Below, piece by piece: positions 36,241 through 48,845 of a stretch of DNA of 64,000 bases. Below the pieces are notes generated by a model. The model saw only the letters and a program-made list of their open reading frames with translations, searched no databases and was not told the DNA's origin. How positions within the stretch are numbered: the first letter of the stretch is position 1; each line of letters starts with the position of its first letter. The stretch comes from Nymphaea colorata (Eukaryota; Streptophyta; Magnoliopsida; Nymphaeales; Nymphaeaceae), in the NCBI RefSeq assembly GCF_008831285.2, contig NC_045149.1:2296001-2360000 (forward strand). The letters are read 5' to 3'. The position numbers were made by a program, and so were the translations under genes.

Positions 36241-39200
36241 AAAATTACAAAACTTAATATTTTATAGTGAAGGGGTTGCCACCCCTTTTGGGAAGCAATT
36301 TGAGAAGAGGAAAGAGAGAAAAGAAGTGAAAAGGTAAAATTGGAGAGAAAATGAGGGACAAGAGAGAAAGTCCTATCGACAATGAAACCTTGCCAAATCC
36401 ATTGGCATGTGCTATAACCATTTGGAATAGAAAGTTTGACTAAATCAGAAATATGATGGAAATTATTGCAATTTCATTGATTTAACATAAATTTCTAGGT
36501 TTTTGACCATAGGAATTCTAATTTCTCCTATTACACTGCACTCTATAGGTATTATCTACAATTCCTACAAATTGAAATCGTGAAAAATGGATCAGTAGGT
36601 GAGATTCTGCTAGGTTTTCATTTGCAACTTCGAAATACTCCATAGCACGTGTCGTGTGTGCAGGCAATGAACAAACTATCCCAATGTTCTTCTCATGCTT
36701 ATTTGTCTAGGTCGCATCGAAACTCTTGTCAGTTTGCATGTCAGTTGGCTATACCGCGAACCTCGGCTATAATCCAAGCCACGGGCCATACGAGCTTGGC
36801 CTAGTGATGGCAAGACCATGGCTGGACCATAATCAGCTACGAGCTAGCCCCAGGTACACAACTTTGGGCATGCTAAGGGTTAATTTTAGGCAATGAATGG
36901 CAAATGACCACCCAAAGTTTTATTTTGAATTTATTGTTCATTGCACATAATTAGATTCAAGTGTCTTGCCGGATGTTTATATTAATAAAGTTGAGATTTA
37001 GTGGCTTAAACTAAGTTGCAAGAATAAGCAAATGGCTTAATGTATTTGACTCTCACTTGTTTCTTTAATAATAAAGACATGCAAACATGCATGCTATTTA
37101 GATAAAAATTGACCTTGAAGGAGAGCGCAACAATTGGATAAGGAACTCAAGCTATGTAAGTGATACATGCTTGTAAATTGAGTTTCGAGAGTAATATTGT
37201 TCAATGATAAGCCCGTATTTTGGCGCTGAGGTGATTGTAATTATTGAAGAAAGCCAGGTAATGTTTGTATATATGAAATTATAGCCATACAATGTCTTGG
37301 TTGAGAATGATGGTTGGTTATTTATTTTATGCAATGTTCATTCATGATTTGAGTTATTATTTTGATGTGGGCAATGGCCTAGGCCATGTTTTGTTTTCAG
37401 GATAGCAGCTTGGTGACTATAAACTAGTCAAACCCAACTGTAAAGTACAAAAAGGGGCTGGTTGGTTGGGGCAGGGGTTTGGGGATTCGAGGTAGTGGGT
37501 CATTCCCAAAGTACATGGTTTATTGTATTAAAGTGCTCCTTTCGGGCTACTTAAAGGAGCCCATCCCCAATGTGTGGCGGTAGAGAATGGGATAAAGTTG
37601 CTACAATAATGCAATTAAGCTCAACGATACTTGGAGTCACAGGTGTGTTTACCCCAAAAATGCTAGTTTCTGGTGACTTAGTGATTGAGACCATAAGCTA
37701 CGCAGTGGTCTGCCCTAACTATGCCGACAAAGTAGGTGGCATTATATGAATTGCTCTTGTAGAATTACTTAGGCATGTGCATGTGTGCATCCTTGAAATT
37801 TGTACACTTATGATTTGTTTGTCCATTCATTCATTTATTTATTTCCTTTCACTATTGTTACTAATGTGGTTTGATTACTTGTGTGACTCAGAGTGAATCC
37901 TTTGGTTTGTTGTCATGCTGAAGAAACCGACAGACCAACTTTTGGAACCTATAGATAAAGGGAAGAGTGTAACGTGACTTTTGGGCAGGTCGGGTCGGAG
38001 CGGATCCAGACCCAGACCCGAGACCCACACGTGAAGTGTGCGACGTCTTCCCCTTCGTTCTTTCCTCTTCTGCGTCACGAAGAAGAAACAGGAGGCAGGA
38101 GGAACAGTCGATGACGGAGGGTGTGGCAGCGGCGACGCTTGGGCCAGCAGAGGAAGGGTGATGGCGGCGGTGGTGTTGGTAAGCCCTCTCGACCTCTTTG
38201 CATCTTCCTCTCCTTTCTATCTTCTCTTTTTTTCCTCCTCCCTTCTGCGCTACCCTCTTCCCTCTATGTCATCGCCCTCCTTTTCCCCGTGCGCTCTCTC
38301 CCTCTTTGCTCGAGCTCTCTCCCCAACTCCTCTCTCCTCCTCTCCATCTCCCCCATGTCCCCCACTTGTTTTCCCCTCTCTATCTATCTCTCCTCTTTGT
38401 TTGAACCCTCTTACCCATGCTCTCTCTCCCTTGCCACGTTTTCCCTCTCCCGCTCGTGCTGTCTCACTCCCTCACCCATCCTTTTTCTCTGCTCTAGCTC
38501 TCTCCCTCACCCGAACCCTTGGTTTTCCCTCTACCATTGTCTCTTTCATGTGCGCAACCTCACTCCCATCTTATTGTGCCCTTATTCACTCATTTTTAGC
38601 CTCCCTCACAACTACTGTGGGCCTCTTCTAACGACAGACCCCTCTCTTAAACCACCTTTCTGTTGATTTTGACTTTTGGTGGGTGTTGGATTGGATTGCA
38701 GTTTGGGATGCATTCTTCCCCTCTTAGCCACGAGGAGAGGGGGTTGGTGGTGGCGACATTGCATGATTTTAGCCGCTAGGGAATCACTCGAACTCTTGAG
38801 GTGATTGTCGGGAGCATTACAGCAGTTTAGACTCTAAATTTGGGGTGAGCGAGGCCTAATCGAGCCTAAATTATCAAATATTTATTGTTGGAGCGTGTAT
38901 AATTATTAATTGAGCATGCTAGATTTAAGATTTGATGAATTAGAATGCATGCTAGCAATGTTACTATTTGGAAAAAGTTTAGGATTATTCTGAGAAGGAC
39001 GAGAATCCACGTGTATATCTATCTCCTTAGCATGATGGGTTTATTTTCGAAGCCATTAGGAAACATGAGAGAGATTTGATGTGGTTGAGAAGATTTAGAA
39101 CCATTTTCAAGAACATGTGGCGCATACTATTGTGAATATGTGAATTGTGGCGTTAGTTGGGAAAGAATACGTGAGTTTGGTGTAACTATTGGGAAGTCGC

Positions 39201-40297
39201 CTCAACTATGAAAGCAAGCGAAAAGTGTATTAGTGATTGGTTGAATCGAAAGTTCGGAACATAGATTGTTTAGTGACAACCTCGAGGGTTGGAAAGAGAC
39301 CTTTTGGAGGGCTTTGTGGGCCGACACCCTCTTGAGGCGATAACATGCCTCAATGATTGTATTGTCAAATTTGTATTAATTGTAAAGCGATGCGAATAGA
39401 GAACTTATCGTTTGACTGTGTTGGCAGGTACACTGGGTACGTCAAGTAGACCTTGAGCAACGCGGGTTGTAGCTTGAAGTGTTTTGTGAACGCGTGACAG
39501 GTATGGCGGCATTCCAGGCGAACCTCTGCCTGGGGCCAACTTCTGAATATGTGTTCAGGATCGTTAGATCCTGCAATTGTGATGTGATTGAATGATTGCA
39601 ATGTAATTGAATGAATGTTACATGATAATTGAATTTTTATGCGATAAGTTTTGTTTTGAAAGTTACTACACAATTATATGTGCATGCTAGAATTGATAAC
39701 TGCTTAGGACAAATGAGGTGAGGTATCGAGTCAAGTATCTCCTCAACCCCAATTGTGCATTAGAAAGCATCCTAGAATGATAATTGCCTATGACAGCTAC
39801 GAGTCAATCACAGATCGAGATTACTCTCTGTAGTTTGGCTAAATTTTGAAAGATGTGATTGATATATTTGATTAATGTGAATGTTGTGGTATGTGATACA
39901 TACATTATCGTGGGCAATAATGCAATTGAATGAAATTGGAGGATAGTTGTACCTGTATTGTATGATGGCTAGCTAAGAATGTTAATGATATGTGTAGCCC
40001 TTGTGTGGAGGTAATTGGACGTGTGGGTGCACTCGTGAAGTGAACCAACCTCATGAGCTAGCCAGTCATTTTGTGAATGTGCAATTATAATGATAAGAAT
40101 GAAAGAATAAGAGATGAGAGGCCAGTGGGTTGTGGCATTGTGTTTGGGAGTTGTCTCGCCTTCGCCACTGGTCTCGCCTGTTCGGAGCATAGACGGTCCA
40201 AGGCCCCAGGGTATTATTATGAGATGTGCTTGGAGCGTTGGGCTCCCGCCTTCTCAAACTGGGTGTCCTAGGGAAGGCTGAGTATCTCTCCTTGAAA

Positions 40298-40422
40298 TTC
40301 ACACATCCATGGACGAGTGCTCTACCATTGCAGCAAGAATGAATCCATACTGTTTCAGGTTCACACATCTATGAACGAGTGGCTCTGCCATTGCAGCGGG
40401 AATGGATCCATACTGTTTCGGG
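40298..40422 (+). repeat. 62-bp tandem doublet
   Basis: Units starting TTCACACATC at 40298 and 40360, each with CCATTGCAGC and CCATACTGTTTC. Confidence 0.9.
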
Positions 40423-41158
40423 CCATCAAGGGGTTGTCTCCCGGCTGTAGACTACTCGCAGTGTGCACATGCCTGTGTTTGCATCCACAGGAACTGTCAA
40501 TTCACTGAAGCTAATGAAAATAAAATGAATATGAATGAAATGTATGTGAATGATGCACATGTGAATGAAATGAATGAGAATGATATGTTTATGCATGCCT
40601 TGCATGTGAATTAGAATTGTGTTATCGTGACCATTGAGTGGCCTTTACATGTCGTGGTATATGTGAGGGGTCTTCTTGTCAAGTCATGTGACTATGCCCT
40701 ATCACGACATGATGATGATTTGCTTTTATGATTGTGATTATCTCATAGTTGAGCCCCACCCAAGAAGGTTAGAGATTTTCTTGGCTTGTTGTCATACTAC
40801 GAAGGCCAAGCCTTCAATTGTTTCTCCTTTTTCAGGTTTTGGTTGACTCAGGGCAGCAGGTTGATCAGATGGCTCTACTCACATCCTACTGGGGAGGTTT
40901 TGGGTCTTTTGTAGTGCTGACACGTCATGCTTAAGTCTCTTTGATGTCATGGTTTTGTTAGACATCAAAGTTGTGGTTTGGGGGCATTTTGTCATATATA
41001 TTGATGTGATTTTTGTATGAATTTGAATTGTTATATAAATGAAAGTTTACCTCATTGTTTTGAATTGCATAGCTCCTCCCTTTTTGAATTGTTGTGTCAT
41101 TGCACCTTAACGTTTTATGTTAAAAAAAATGTTTGCGGGTAAAAAAGGTTGGGGTGTG

Positions 41159-42590
41159 TCAAAGAGACCCATTGTCAATAGTTTGATTGATTGGAACGCA
41201 CTGCCTTCTCTATCTAGATCACTGTAGTGACATATCTGTATTGAATTCCCCAAAGGATCATGTACGGCCAAGTGACGAGATTTCATGTCACCACCAAAAT
41301 TAGTGTTCTTGCAGTGGTCCTTGAATGGGTCTTTGAGGACTTCTAAAATGGTGTTCTCAACCAATAGGTCTTTATCAATGCAAATCTTGGATGATGTGTT
41401 TGAGTGGTCTGCAGTCTTTTGTACTATAGCCCAAAGTATGAAACTTGTAGAATTGGTCCTCTCTTCTTCCCCTTCATTTATGGGGATTTGACACATGTGG
41501 AAGTCTACACAAACCCTCTGCTATGAGATAATCTGGAATCTCTTTTTTCTGCTTCAAGGGAATGAATTTAATGGCCTGCTTTCAGGTTGGGTTCTTTTTA
41601 TTGTTAATATTGGAACTGTGGCACTTTCTCTTTCTTATTTTTTCCCTTGCCCTTGTAGCCCTGCTATTGGTTAGGCTGGCCAAACTGTGTGTTGGTAGCG
41701 AATTGTAGACGAAAAGAGTACAAACTTGTTTTTTTATTTGTCTTCCTGTAATACTCTTTCTAGTTATTGTTACTTTGGCTTGTTTTTGTTTTGAAATATC
41801 CATTATTAATGGTTGTCTTGATATGATAGGCCTTTTTAGTTAAGTCATCGAAGTTATCATACTCGTATTGTATGAAATGACGATGAATATGCCTTTGGAA
41901 ACCCCCATGAGGATCATAGTTAAAACATGAACTTTTGGCTTAGGGTATAGAATTTTAAACTAGATGTTCACCATCTCTGAGTATACTCACAGACCAACTC
42001 TTTGGGCTTTCAATGGAGGTTTTATAAGGGCATCAATAATTGGCACTACGGACAAACTCAGCTCATATTTTTGACAAAGGCATTGACCACCTCATCAAAA
42101 ATCCCTTCTTTTCATTGGATCGATAGTCTCCAAGTACCAATTTGCAGCATCTCTTTCCAATATCTGAAGGAAACAAATGAACAGTGCTTTGTTGTTGTCA
42201 CAAAACTTCCCACATTTTGTGAAAAATAATCAACAGATAAGTGTGTGGGTTTTCAATTCTTTTGAATTTGTTGAATTTCCTCCAAAGTCCCTTGAGGTCA
42301 TTGTCATCTATCCCTTCACAAAAGTCATACCTGAAGTATCTCTTTTTCCCTTACTTTATATCCATTAGATAGTCTTCTGCACATGCTCAATCCGATATTG
42401 GATTGGATTCGTGACACAACCAGTGGAGATCTCTGGATCTTTAGCTTGAGTAGAGCCTCTTGAATTCTTGCTACTTGGTCTTGTTGCCTGTTCACACCCC
42501 TTCCACGAACGAGAGCTATGTTGGTTTGAAAGATTTGAGAGAAAGAGATCCACCCATCGGTAGGAGGTTTGACATTCCTACCAATTTAAC
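41159..42590 (-). pseudogene. Ty3 gag-type remnant
   Basis: On the minus strand, between about 42345 and 41950, pieces read KFKRIENPHTYLL, FHKMWEVL, FICFLQILERDAANWYLETI and a FDEVVNAFVKNM-like segment. These are the successive boxes of a plant Ty3 gag (capsid N-terminal region). They are spread over frames with stops. The rest (41159-41950) has an open frame at 41107-41496 with no recognised domain. The remnant lies directly inside the LTR end at 42591, as expected for a 5' LTR followed by gag on the minus strand. Confidence 0.6.
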
Positions 42591-43305
42591 TGTGACATCC
42601 CGAATATACCCCAATGTTTTTTTATATATATTATCACATGACCTATGTAGTTGGCGTAGGTTCAATCTATCCAAAAGCATGTATAGATAATTTGCCAGAG
42701 TATTAGTGCATGGTACAATTTAATGTTTTTAATCAGTCTAAGGACCAAGTTCATATTCATCAATAGTGTGGTTCACAATCAAACACATGTATGGAAATCC
42801 ATACCAATATAAAAAAATCTTATAATTTACATATTGAAGGTCTCACCTATCATTCTGGGCCAGTTATGGAGCCACAAACCACACAAATATACAAGTAAGT
42901 GAATATAATAGTCGCATAGATGTTCATAGGCCAAAACTGTCAAATATACCATGATCTCCCTTGCTCATTGTTGTGGTTTGCCAAAATCACATGAAAGCAA
43001 TATAATTCCAAAGCATGAGTATGATTTCTCATATTCATTAGACCCACCTACAAAGTGAGCATGAAGATGTTGCTCACGCCTACTCGACAATATGTCGCAA
43101 CATTATGGCGGGACGATATTCATACCATGAATAATAAATATGTAAGACTAAATCAATATCATTTATGCATTACTTTATTCAGTCATCATTGAATATTAAC
43201 CTGTGTTGCACAACCACATGTGATACATTCGTTCTAGGATCATCTTGTACCTGATTCTACTTGTTTTAAAATGCTGCTGCAGTCAGTTTCATTGATCGAA
43301 CCTAG
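42591..43305 (-). repeat. LTR fragment of the Del-like family, minus strand
   Basis: Reverse complement of roughly 8500-9274 of the 5' LTR. It starts TGTGACATCCCGAATAT on the plus strand, matching ATTCGGGTATTTTTGAGATG at 9250. Also shared are the TAGTGTGGTTCACAATCAAACA block (9045) and the TGCTGCAGTCAGTTT region (8550). Identity is moderate, so this is another family member. Confidence 0.75.
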
Positions 43306-44183
43306 GCTAAATTCTCAAAGTGAGGCAAATTTTAGATGCCTAGAAGCTTACTTTGGAAAAGAAATGGAAATAAGTTATTGACAAACTCCCCTTTATTGAC
43401 AAGATATTGTGGAGATAGACGTCCATGGTTAAATTGCCTTAAGAAGGGGACTGAAATGCTAACCTATTTCAAATTAGCTGGTGTATCACTAAAATGATTT
43501 CATATCTAGCTAGCAATATTCTATGCATACATATTTCATTATCTCTCAAATGATTTTTTCCTTTTATGCAAATTTGTCATTTTTTTAATACACAGCTTGG
43601 AGTCAATTGCTTTTCTTAATTGTTTAGAATACTAGTAGAGTGCTTTTGCATGCCAAAGTGGTTTTAAACTTCGATCATGCCATCGGAACTTGAGGTCAAA
43701 CTTGATGTGTGTTTATAACTTTGTTTACATAAAAAAAACATTTTAATAACTGCACCACCATGTGTATAGTGAGGCTTGCTAATGGCAGTTCCACAGACAA
43801 ACTTATGCCTCCTCCTTTGGCGAAAGTCCCAAAGATCAAGAAATTCAGTTTCTTGCAAAGTTTTTACATGACAAGCATATACAGATATGCAATGTTTCCT
43901 GTTTTTATTTTTCCTGAAATGAACTGCATGAAAGTTTAATCCTATAAAATTACCATGGGAAAATAATATGGTAAGTCCTCTAAGCAGAGGTGTTATCTTT
44001 TCTGCATTATGGTGAGGTTACATACTGTGAAATTACCTCCTTTAAGACTACTTGGATCATCTTTAAGATACTTTTCTTGCTGCAGTATCTTACTCTTTAA
44101 CCATCTCCTGCAGCAATAAGCACCATTTCCATATGTCAGCTATCTCTCTCTCTCTCTCTTTTTCTAATGTCTCACATCACTAG
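43306..44183. other. unassigned DNA
   Basis: AT-rich with no gene. It holds a (CT)n run at 44143-44159. Confidence 0.4.
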
Positions 44184-46180
44184 TGTAACAACCCTAATTT
44201 TGAGGCCATTTTTTTTTTCAAATCTAGAATCATTGTAAATTAACATCATAATGTGTGGAAATGACTTTTCAAACATCCACTTATCAACACAATTAGGCAT
44301 TGTTACCAAAACTAACTTTAAAACCACCCACACTAAAATGGTAAATTAGAACATACGTTCGAAAGCAATATTTCATAAAATGACAAACTACAGAAGTTTG
44401 TCACATTGCAAAATCCAATTCTCGAAATTCATCGGTTTGGGCATCATCAGATCATCACAGCAGTACAACAACCTCTTCACCTTCTCTTCTATTCACAATC
44501 ACTTGAAAAGGGAAAATTGGTGTGAAAACTTGGGGAAGGTTTCAGTATGATGTCTATCCTAGGTTTACACATGTCTCTGTGTGTGTGTATGTGTGTGTAC
44601 ATTCCAACATCAAACTTACCTTACTATTGCATGAAGTCAAGGTAAGCAATGCATTTTCTAATATTCAACATGCATATGGATAAAACAGTCAAGAAGAACA
44701 AGAGTTTAGAACAACAATGTCAAAAATCTACTAAGTACATATGCATGCAATAATTAACATATGTTGACATGCTTGCAAACATAGTTAAGTTTATCTTGTC
44801 CATTCACGGTGGGCACTACGCAGGCGATGTCTCCTTCGGAACTGGTATTTTCGCAAAACATTTTTATAGAACAACCAATAACAACCACAACACATACTAG
44901 TACTAGATTCATACATTGGCTGCTGTCATCCTCTATTGAGCCGGCCCTTCAAAAGGACAAGTTGAAGGGATGTTCCCTCACTCCTCGTGGCTGGGAACGG
45001 GTCACGCTATAGTGGGCATGTCCAAAATACATGTAGCGTGACTGCAAAATAACCTGGAGGCATAACACTGACCCGTTCGGACCCACCCAGGCAAAAGGGC
45101 AACCACCTTCCACATGCCGTGAGAGTTTGCGCCACCTTGCTCCACGAGCAGTTCGGACCATACACGGTCAGGCCAGATTATACATTAACCATTGTGAGCA
45201 TTCAAGTACAATTTAAATATTTTAGTATGCTTTTCATGTATAAACTTATTTTGCTCATATGATTCATTAAATGCATGCTCAACATATATAAGCATCTTAC
45301 ATAGCAAGCCTAAACCATAATAACCAACAAAATCAAGGCCATCAGAATCAATCAGCAATTACATGCAGTAGTCATTAGAGTAGTCAACATGGATCCTGAA
45401 TCCAAATCTACACAAGCTCATGATACAGTAAGATCACAATGACATCCATATGTAAGTAACTCTCGAACCGAGAGAGGTCCATGTCCAAAACTTTTTTGCA
45501 ACGAGCATTCATGATAAATCTATATGCATAACCAAACCAACTGAATGACAAGAAATAACTCATTTTCTTTTTTAAAATGCAGAGGTCCAGATATCCATCA
45601 CGTTATCGGGTCACAACACAAACAGTTGCATATTGCAAATATGTACATATATTAAAGTAAATCAAATCCAGAGCCACATGTATTTTACAACCACTAATAT
45701 GCACATGGGTACATGGAAGGAACTCGATCCATTTCTAAAATATATGAGATCTGTGTCAGTATCCATTTGTGTATTTCAAACATTGCACACAAATGGTGTT
45801 TTATTATGAATTTAAGTTGCACAATAAAATACAAGAAACTAAGTTTGGACTTATGCATGTGTAGTTAATTTGGATCCGTATCCGAACCAAATATGTTCAT
45901 AATAATGAAAAGATCCAAAATGCATGTATTCACAAAGCAAATCAAATTTAGTTCTAGACCTGAAAATGAATAAGTTCTAAACAAGTGAAATCCATATCCA
46001 AATACATTTGCAACACCCAAGACATCTATTTTAAAGCATATCGGATCCAGGTCCAATTACAGATCACAAGTATTAACAATAAAATTTCTAAGGAAACTGA
46101 GCCCATTTCGAAATTCTTTGGAAGCCATTAAATACTTTTCATAAACAACTGGATCCATTGCAAAATCCACTTACAACAAG
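44184..46180 (-). repeat. Ty3-type LTR on the minus strand, left part
   Basis: It begins TGTAACAACCCTAATTTTG, the inverse of a common chromovirus LTR end. Noncoding. It contains a GGGAACGGGTCACGC-type section (44994) similar in style to LTR cores elsewhere. The stretch rich in GGATCC(A/G)... words (45390-46180) resumes after 47007, so 46181-47006 looks like an insertion. Confidence 0.5.
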
Positions 46181-46188
46181 GAGGGGGG

Positions 46189-46368
46189 GTGTGCAATTGG
46201 AAAAAGGTACGCACTTTGTCAGGTTTATGTGAAGTGACATCGTTGTATATTCCTGCACTATCTCTAGCCTGTGCAAACCTTACATTTTTTAATTTGAGTT
46301 ATTCAGTCCTTCAAAGTACCGAGTTGGCTCAGCTGCTTGCTAGCTGCACTCAACTTCGACGCCTATGG
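46189..46368 (+). pseudogene. TIR1/AFB-type auxin receptor gene fragment
   Basis: One frame reads CNWKKVRTLSGLCEVTSLYI, then PALSLACANLTFFNLSYS, then LQSTELAQLLASCTQLRRLW. These are successive leucine-rich repeats of the TIR1/AFB F-box proteins, which bind auxin together with Aux/IAA proteins. Known members have LSGFW...YLPA...C..LT.LNLSYA..QS.EL..L...C..L.RLWV at this place. The frame ends at a perfect donor (GTATGTG at 46369), so exon and intron were copied together at the DNA level. There is no F-box, no start and no rest of the protein, so it is a fragment. Some conserved residues differ (LCEV for FWE). Confidence 0.85.
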
Positions 46369-46873
46369 GTATGTGATACGCGATGGAGGTTTGCAATATA
46401 TGTGTATATTGTTGTGAAAATTTTGCATGGTTGCAAAGTATTTTGTGCTTGCCTGGTTTCCAGATTATTAGGAGCATGATTTCTACATGTAAGTTGGGTT
46501 TCTGTCTTTAGTGGTTCTTGTCGCTTTGTCTTTTGGCTTTTGTTTCTTTTTCCCTCTTCCTCTTTCTCCTGCCGGTGGATCGGTCGGCGCCTGTTAAGAT
46601 CCTCCGGATGCACCTTCGGTCCTTTCTCCATGGTTAACTCTCTTTTTCTCTCTCCCCACAAGGGGGAGAAGGTTTCACTGGTCGAAACCCTCCGCCGGAT
46701 CTCTTCTCTCTCTCTCTCTCCTACCAGTCCGGTGAGGAATCGGTCAACAACCATTCAAACTCGGTCTCCAGCGTCATGCAGCCATGTTGATGCCAAGGAA
46801 ATAACAGCATCTGACTCCAAGTTTGTTATTTTAACCCAGGAAACACAAGAGCTCACTGTTGGCTCTGATACCA
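46369..46873 (-). mobile_element. LTR-retrotransposon 5' leader region (minus strand), ending in a Met-tRNA primer-binding site
   Basis: TGGCTCTGATACCA at 46860-46873 is the exact inverse of the Met-tRNA primer-binding site. TGTAAAGTTGC right of it is the inverse of an LTR end (GCAACTTTACA). Minus-strand sequence left of it would be the leader and start of gag, but no gag domain can be read. The first ~130 bp right of the AFB fragment probably belong to the captured intron. Confidence 0.55.
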
Positions 46874-46912
46874 TGTAAAGTTGCAAACCACAGACAAAGA
46901 AAAGAAAGAGAA

Positions 46913-46916
<4 letters not shown>

Positions 46917-47006
<90 letters not shown>
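46917..47006 (+). repeat. (AT)n(GT)n compound microsatellite
   Basis: About 25 AT units followed by 20 GT units without interruption. Confidence 0.97.
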
Positions 47007-47007
<1 letters not shown>

Positions 47008-48198
47008 GAAAACATGTATGATCTAAACCAAGATTTGGTATCAAATTGAAACTCTTTGAACATAATTCAAGACCAATAATTCATAAAACAGTATTTAAAA
47101 TTATAAGAAATTATTTCTGCCTGTAAATTATGATTCTTTGAATCAAACCCACAACAAGTTTCAAACGTACCACCAAATGACAAATTTCTTAAAAACTCCT
47201 TAATTTAATCTACCTTGGTCCAAACTACTTAAACTCGAAGTCTAATAGGTTCAAGGTGATGTATTTCAAACCTGTTTTCTACAAAGAATCATATTTCAAA
47301 TGAAAACAGAATCTGGACCAATGGGTATGCAAAGCATCACTAGTAGGATTAGTTGAAATCATATTTGATTTAAATTTATTTGAAGCAAAACGTCTGTTTA
47401 AAACAAATCACATCCAGATCCAATCCTTGGGTTTTCTATATTACAAGTCTTGTATATACTTCATGGCAGGTCATTCCAAAATCTGCATCTATGAAACCAA
47501 CTTACCAAGAAAAGTCATTAGTGGAATTAACTAAAGTTGATCTAGAATCATATCTAGATCCAAGTTTTTAGTTGGCCTCAAAAGAATTCATGCATTAAAC
47601 CGCTGCTTTATAGTTAGAAATACCTTAGGTTAATTCGACCTAATCTGAACCCTTCACAACCTGTTGGTAATAAATAAGTGAGACAAAAATACTAACAAGA
47701 AATATTCATAAATTAAAAGAAAAATGTATGAGCAGTAGAGCGATCAAATTCTTGAAACTCAAGTTGCGGCCAAACTGACTTTTCAAGCATAAACCTCATT
47801 TTGCAATTTAAATCCTCTCTCGCCTGATTCCTCCTCTCTCATCACTTGATTTCTCTTCAAACCGTGAGGCGGTGAGGCCCATGAACATTTCTGGTCCGGC
47901 CTTCGACGACGCATTTGAGTGACGGCGATTCTGTCAGTTGCCACGAGACACCCGTTAACGGACCCAAGGTGCGTCTTCTCACCCTCTCTACTAATTAACT
48001 TCTTTTTTTTAATTAATTTCTTTTGTCCCCCTCTTATCTCCCGGTCTCCGCCTCAGCCAAGTGCTTTTGCAGAAACCTATGGCCGACGCCGGCCACCTCC
48101 CGTGACTGGCGAAGCCCGTGACCGGCGTTCCACAATGACGACTCGGTACAGGCCGAACGACCGACCACGTTTTATTCATTCTCATCCTATTCGTTTCA

Positions 48199-48234
<36 letters not shown>

Positions 48235-48845
48235 TACAATGGTTCATGCTATCATGGATCATACATATGCATGAAATGCAAGTACGATGACATAAACATG
48301 GTACAAGGGTACAACAGGCGTATGATGAAATTATAGTTTCAAAATTTTGACACAGTTAATTTTTTTTTTAAATTTACATCTAAATTTTTAAATTCTTTTT
48401 TATGACGGGAGGCCGGATCCGGCCAAACACGTCAGCACATTACATAAATCAATCATATTATCTTTAAATCATGCTCAGAACAACGCAGATGCCCAATGTT
48501 GGTAGCACTTAATCATGAACACATACATTGCCTATCATTATGGATATAATGGATGCATTCACATTACCATTAAAGCTGATAAACCCTAGGTAGGCAAAGG
48601 TACCTCAACCAAAGTGGATGCACGAGTAGATAGGATAAGACGGCAGTAAAAGAGGATTAAAGGCTTTAAAGAGAGTAATGAGGCGGTTTTCATTGGATTC
48701 TCCCTATTGATAAGATAGTGGCTAAAATGGGAACTGAAACCAGCCACTGACTCAAAGAAAATAAATAAAAGCTAAAAAGTTTAATTGGCCAAGTAATTAT
48801 CGGTTAACAAGCTGTAATTAAAAAAAGGAACAAGAAAAATGCAAA
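47007..48845 (-). repeat. Ty3-type LTR on the minus strand, right part, with GC/CT-rich core
   Basis: This continues the pattern seen before 46180 (GGATCC/GGACC-rich, noncoding). A GC-rich then pyrimidine-rich core (47870-48240, with a (CT)n run at 48199-48235) resembles the LTR core at 37980-38640 on the opposite strand. No gene is present. Confidence 0.4.

Larger units (their letters stand above)
35700..41158 (+). mobile_element. Ty3-type LTR sequence, composite
   Basis: The sequence is noncoding. It shows the plan of the Del-type LTR at 6988: a purine-rich stretch (36300-36390), a GGCC/GCTTGG-rich section (36740-36850), then a GCATGC...ATTGACCTTGAAGGAGAGCGCAACAATT block (37090) like the GATGGTGAGCAACACAATT block at 8459. 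It ends GGTTGGGGTGTGTCA (41158), a usual chromovirus LTR end. At 37980-38640 it holds a GC-rich then CT-rich section that gives long but low-complexity open frames without domains. More than one LTR may be merged here. Left end and target duplication were not found. Confidence 0.45.

Noticed and set aside
38038-38666. Long overlapping open frames of 197 and 181 codons
   Set aside because: They are Ser/Leu/Pro/Phe-rich, come from a CT-rich tract inside LTR-like DNA, and are equally open in several frames; no domain is visible.
46755-47063. Frame with alternating His-Thr and Tyr-Ile runs
   Set aside because: A direct translation of the (AT)n(GT)n microsatellite.
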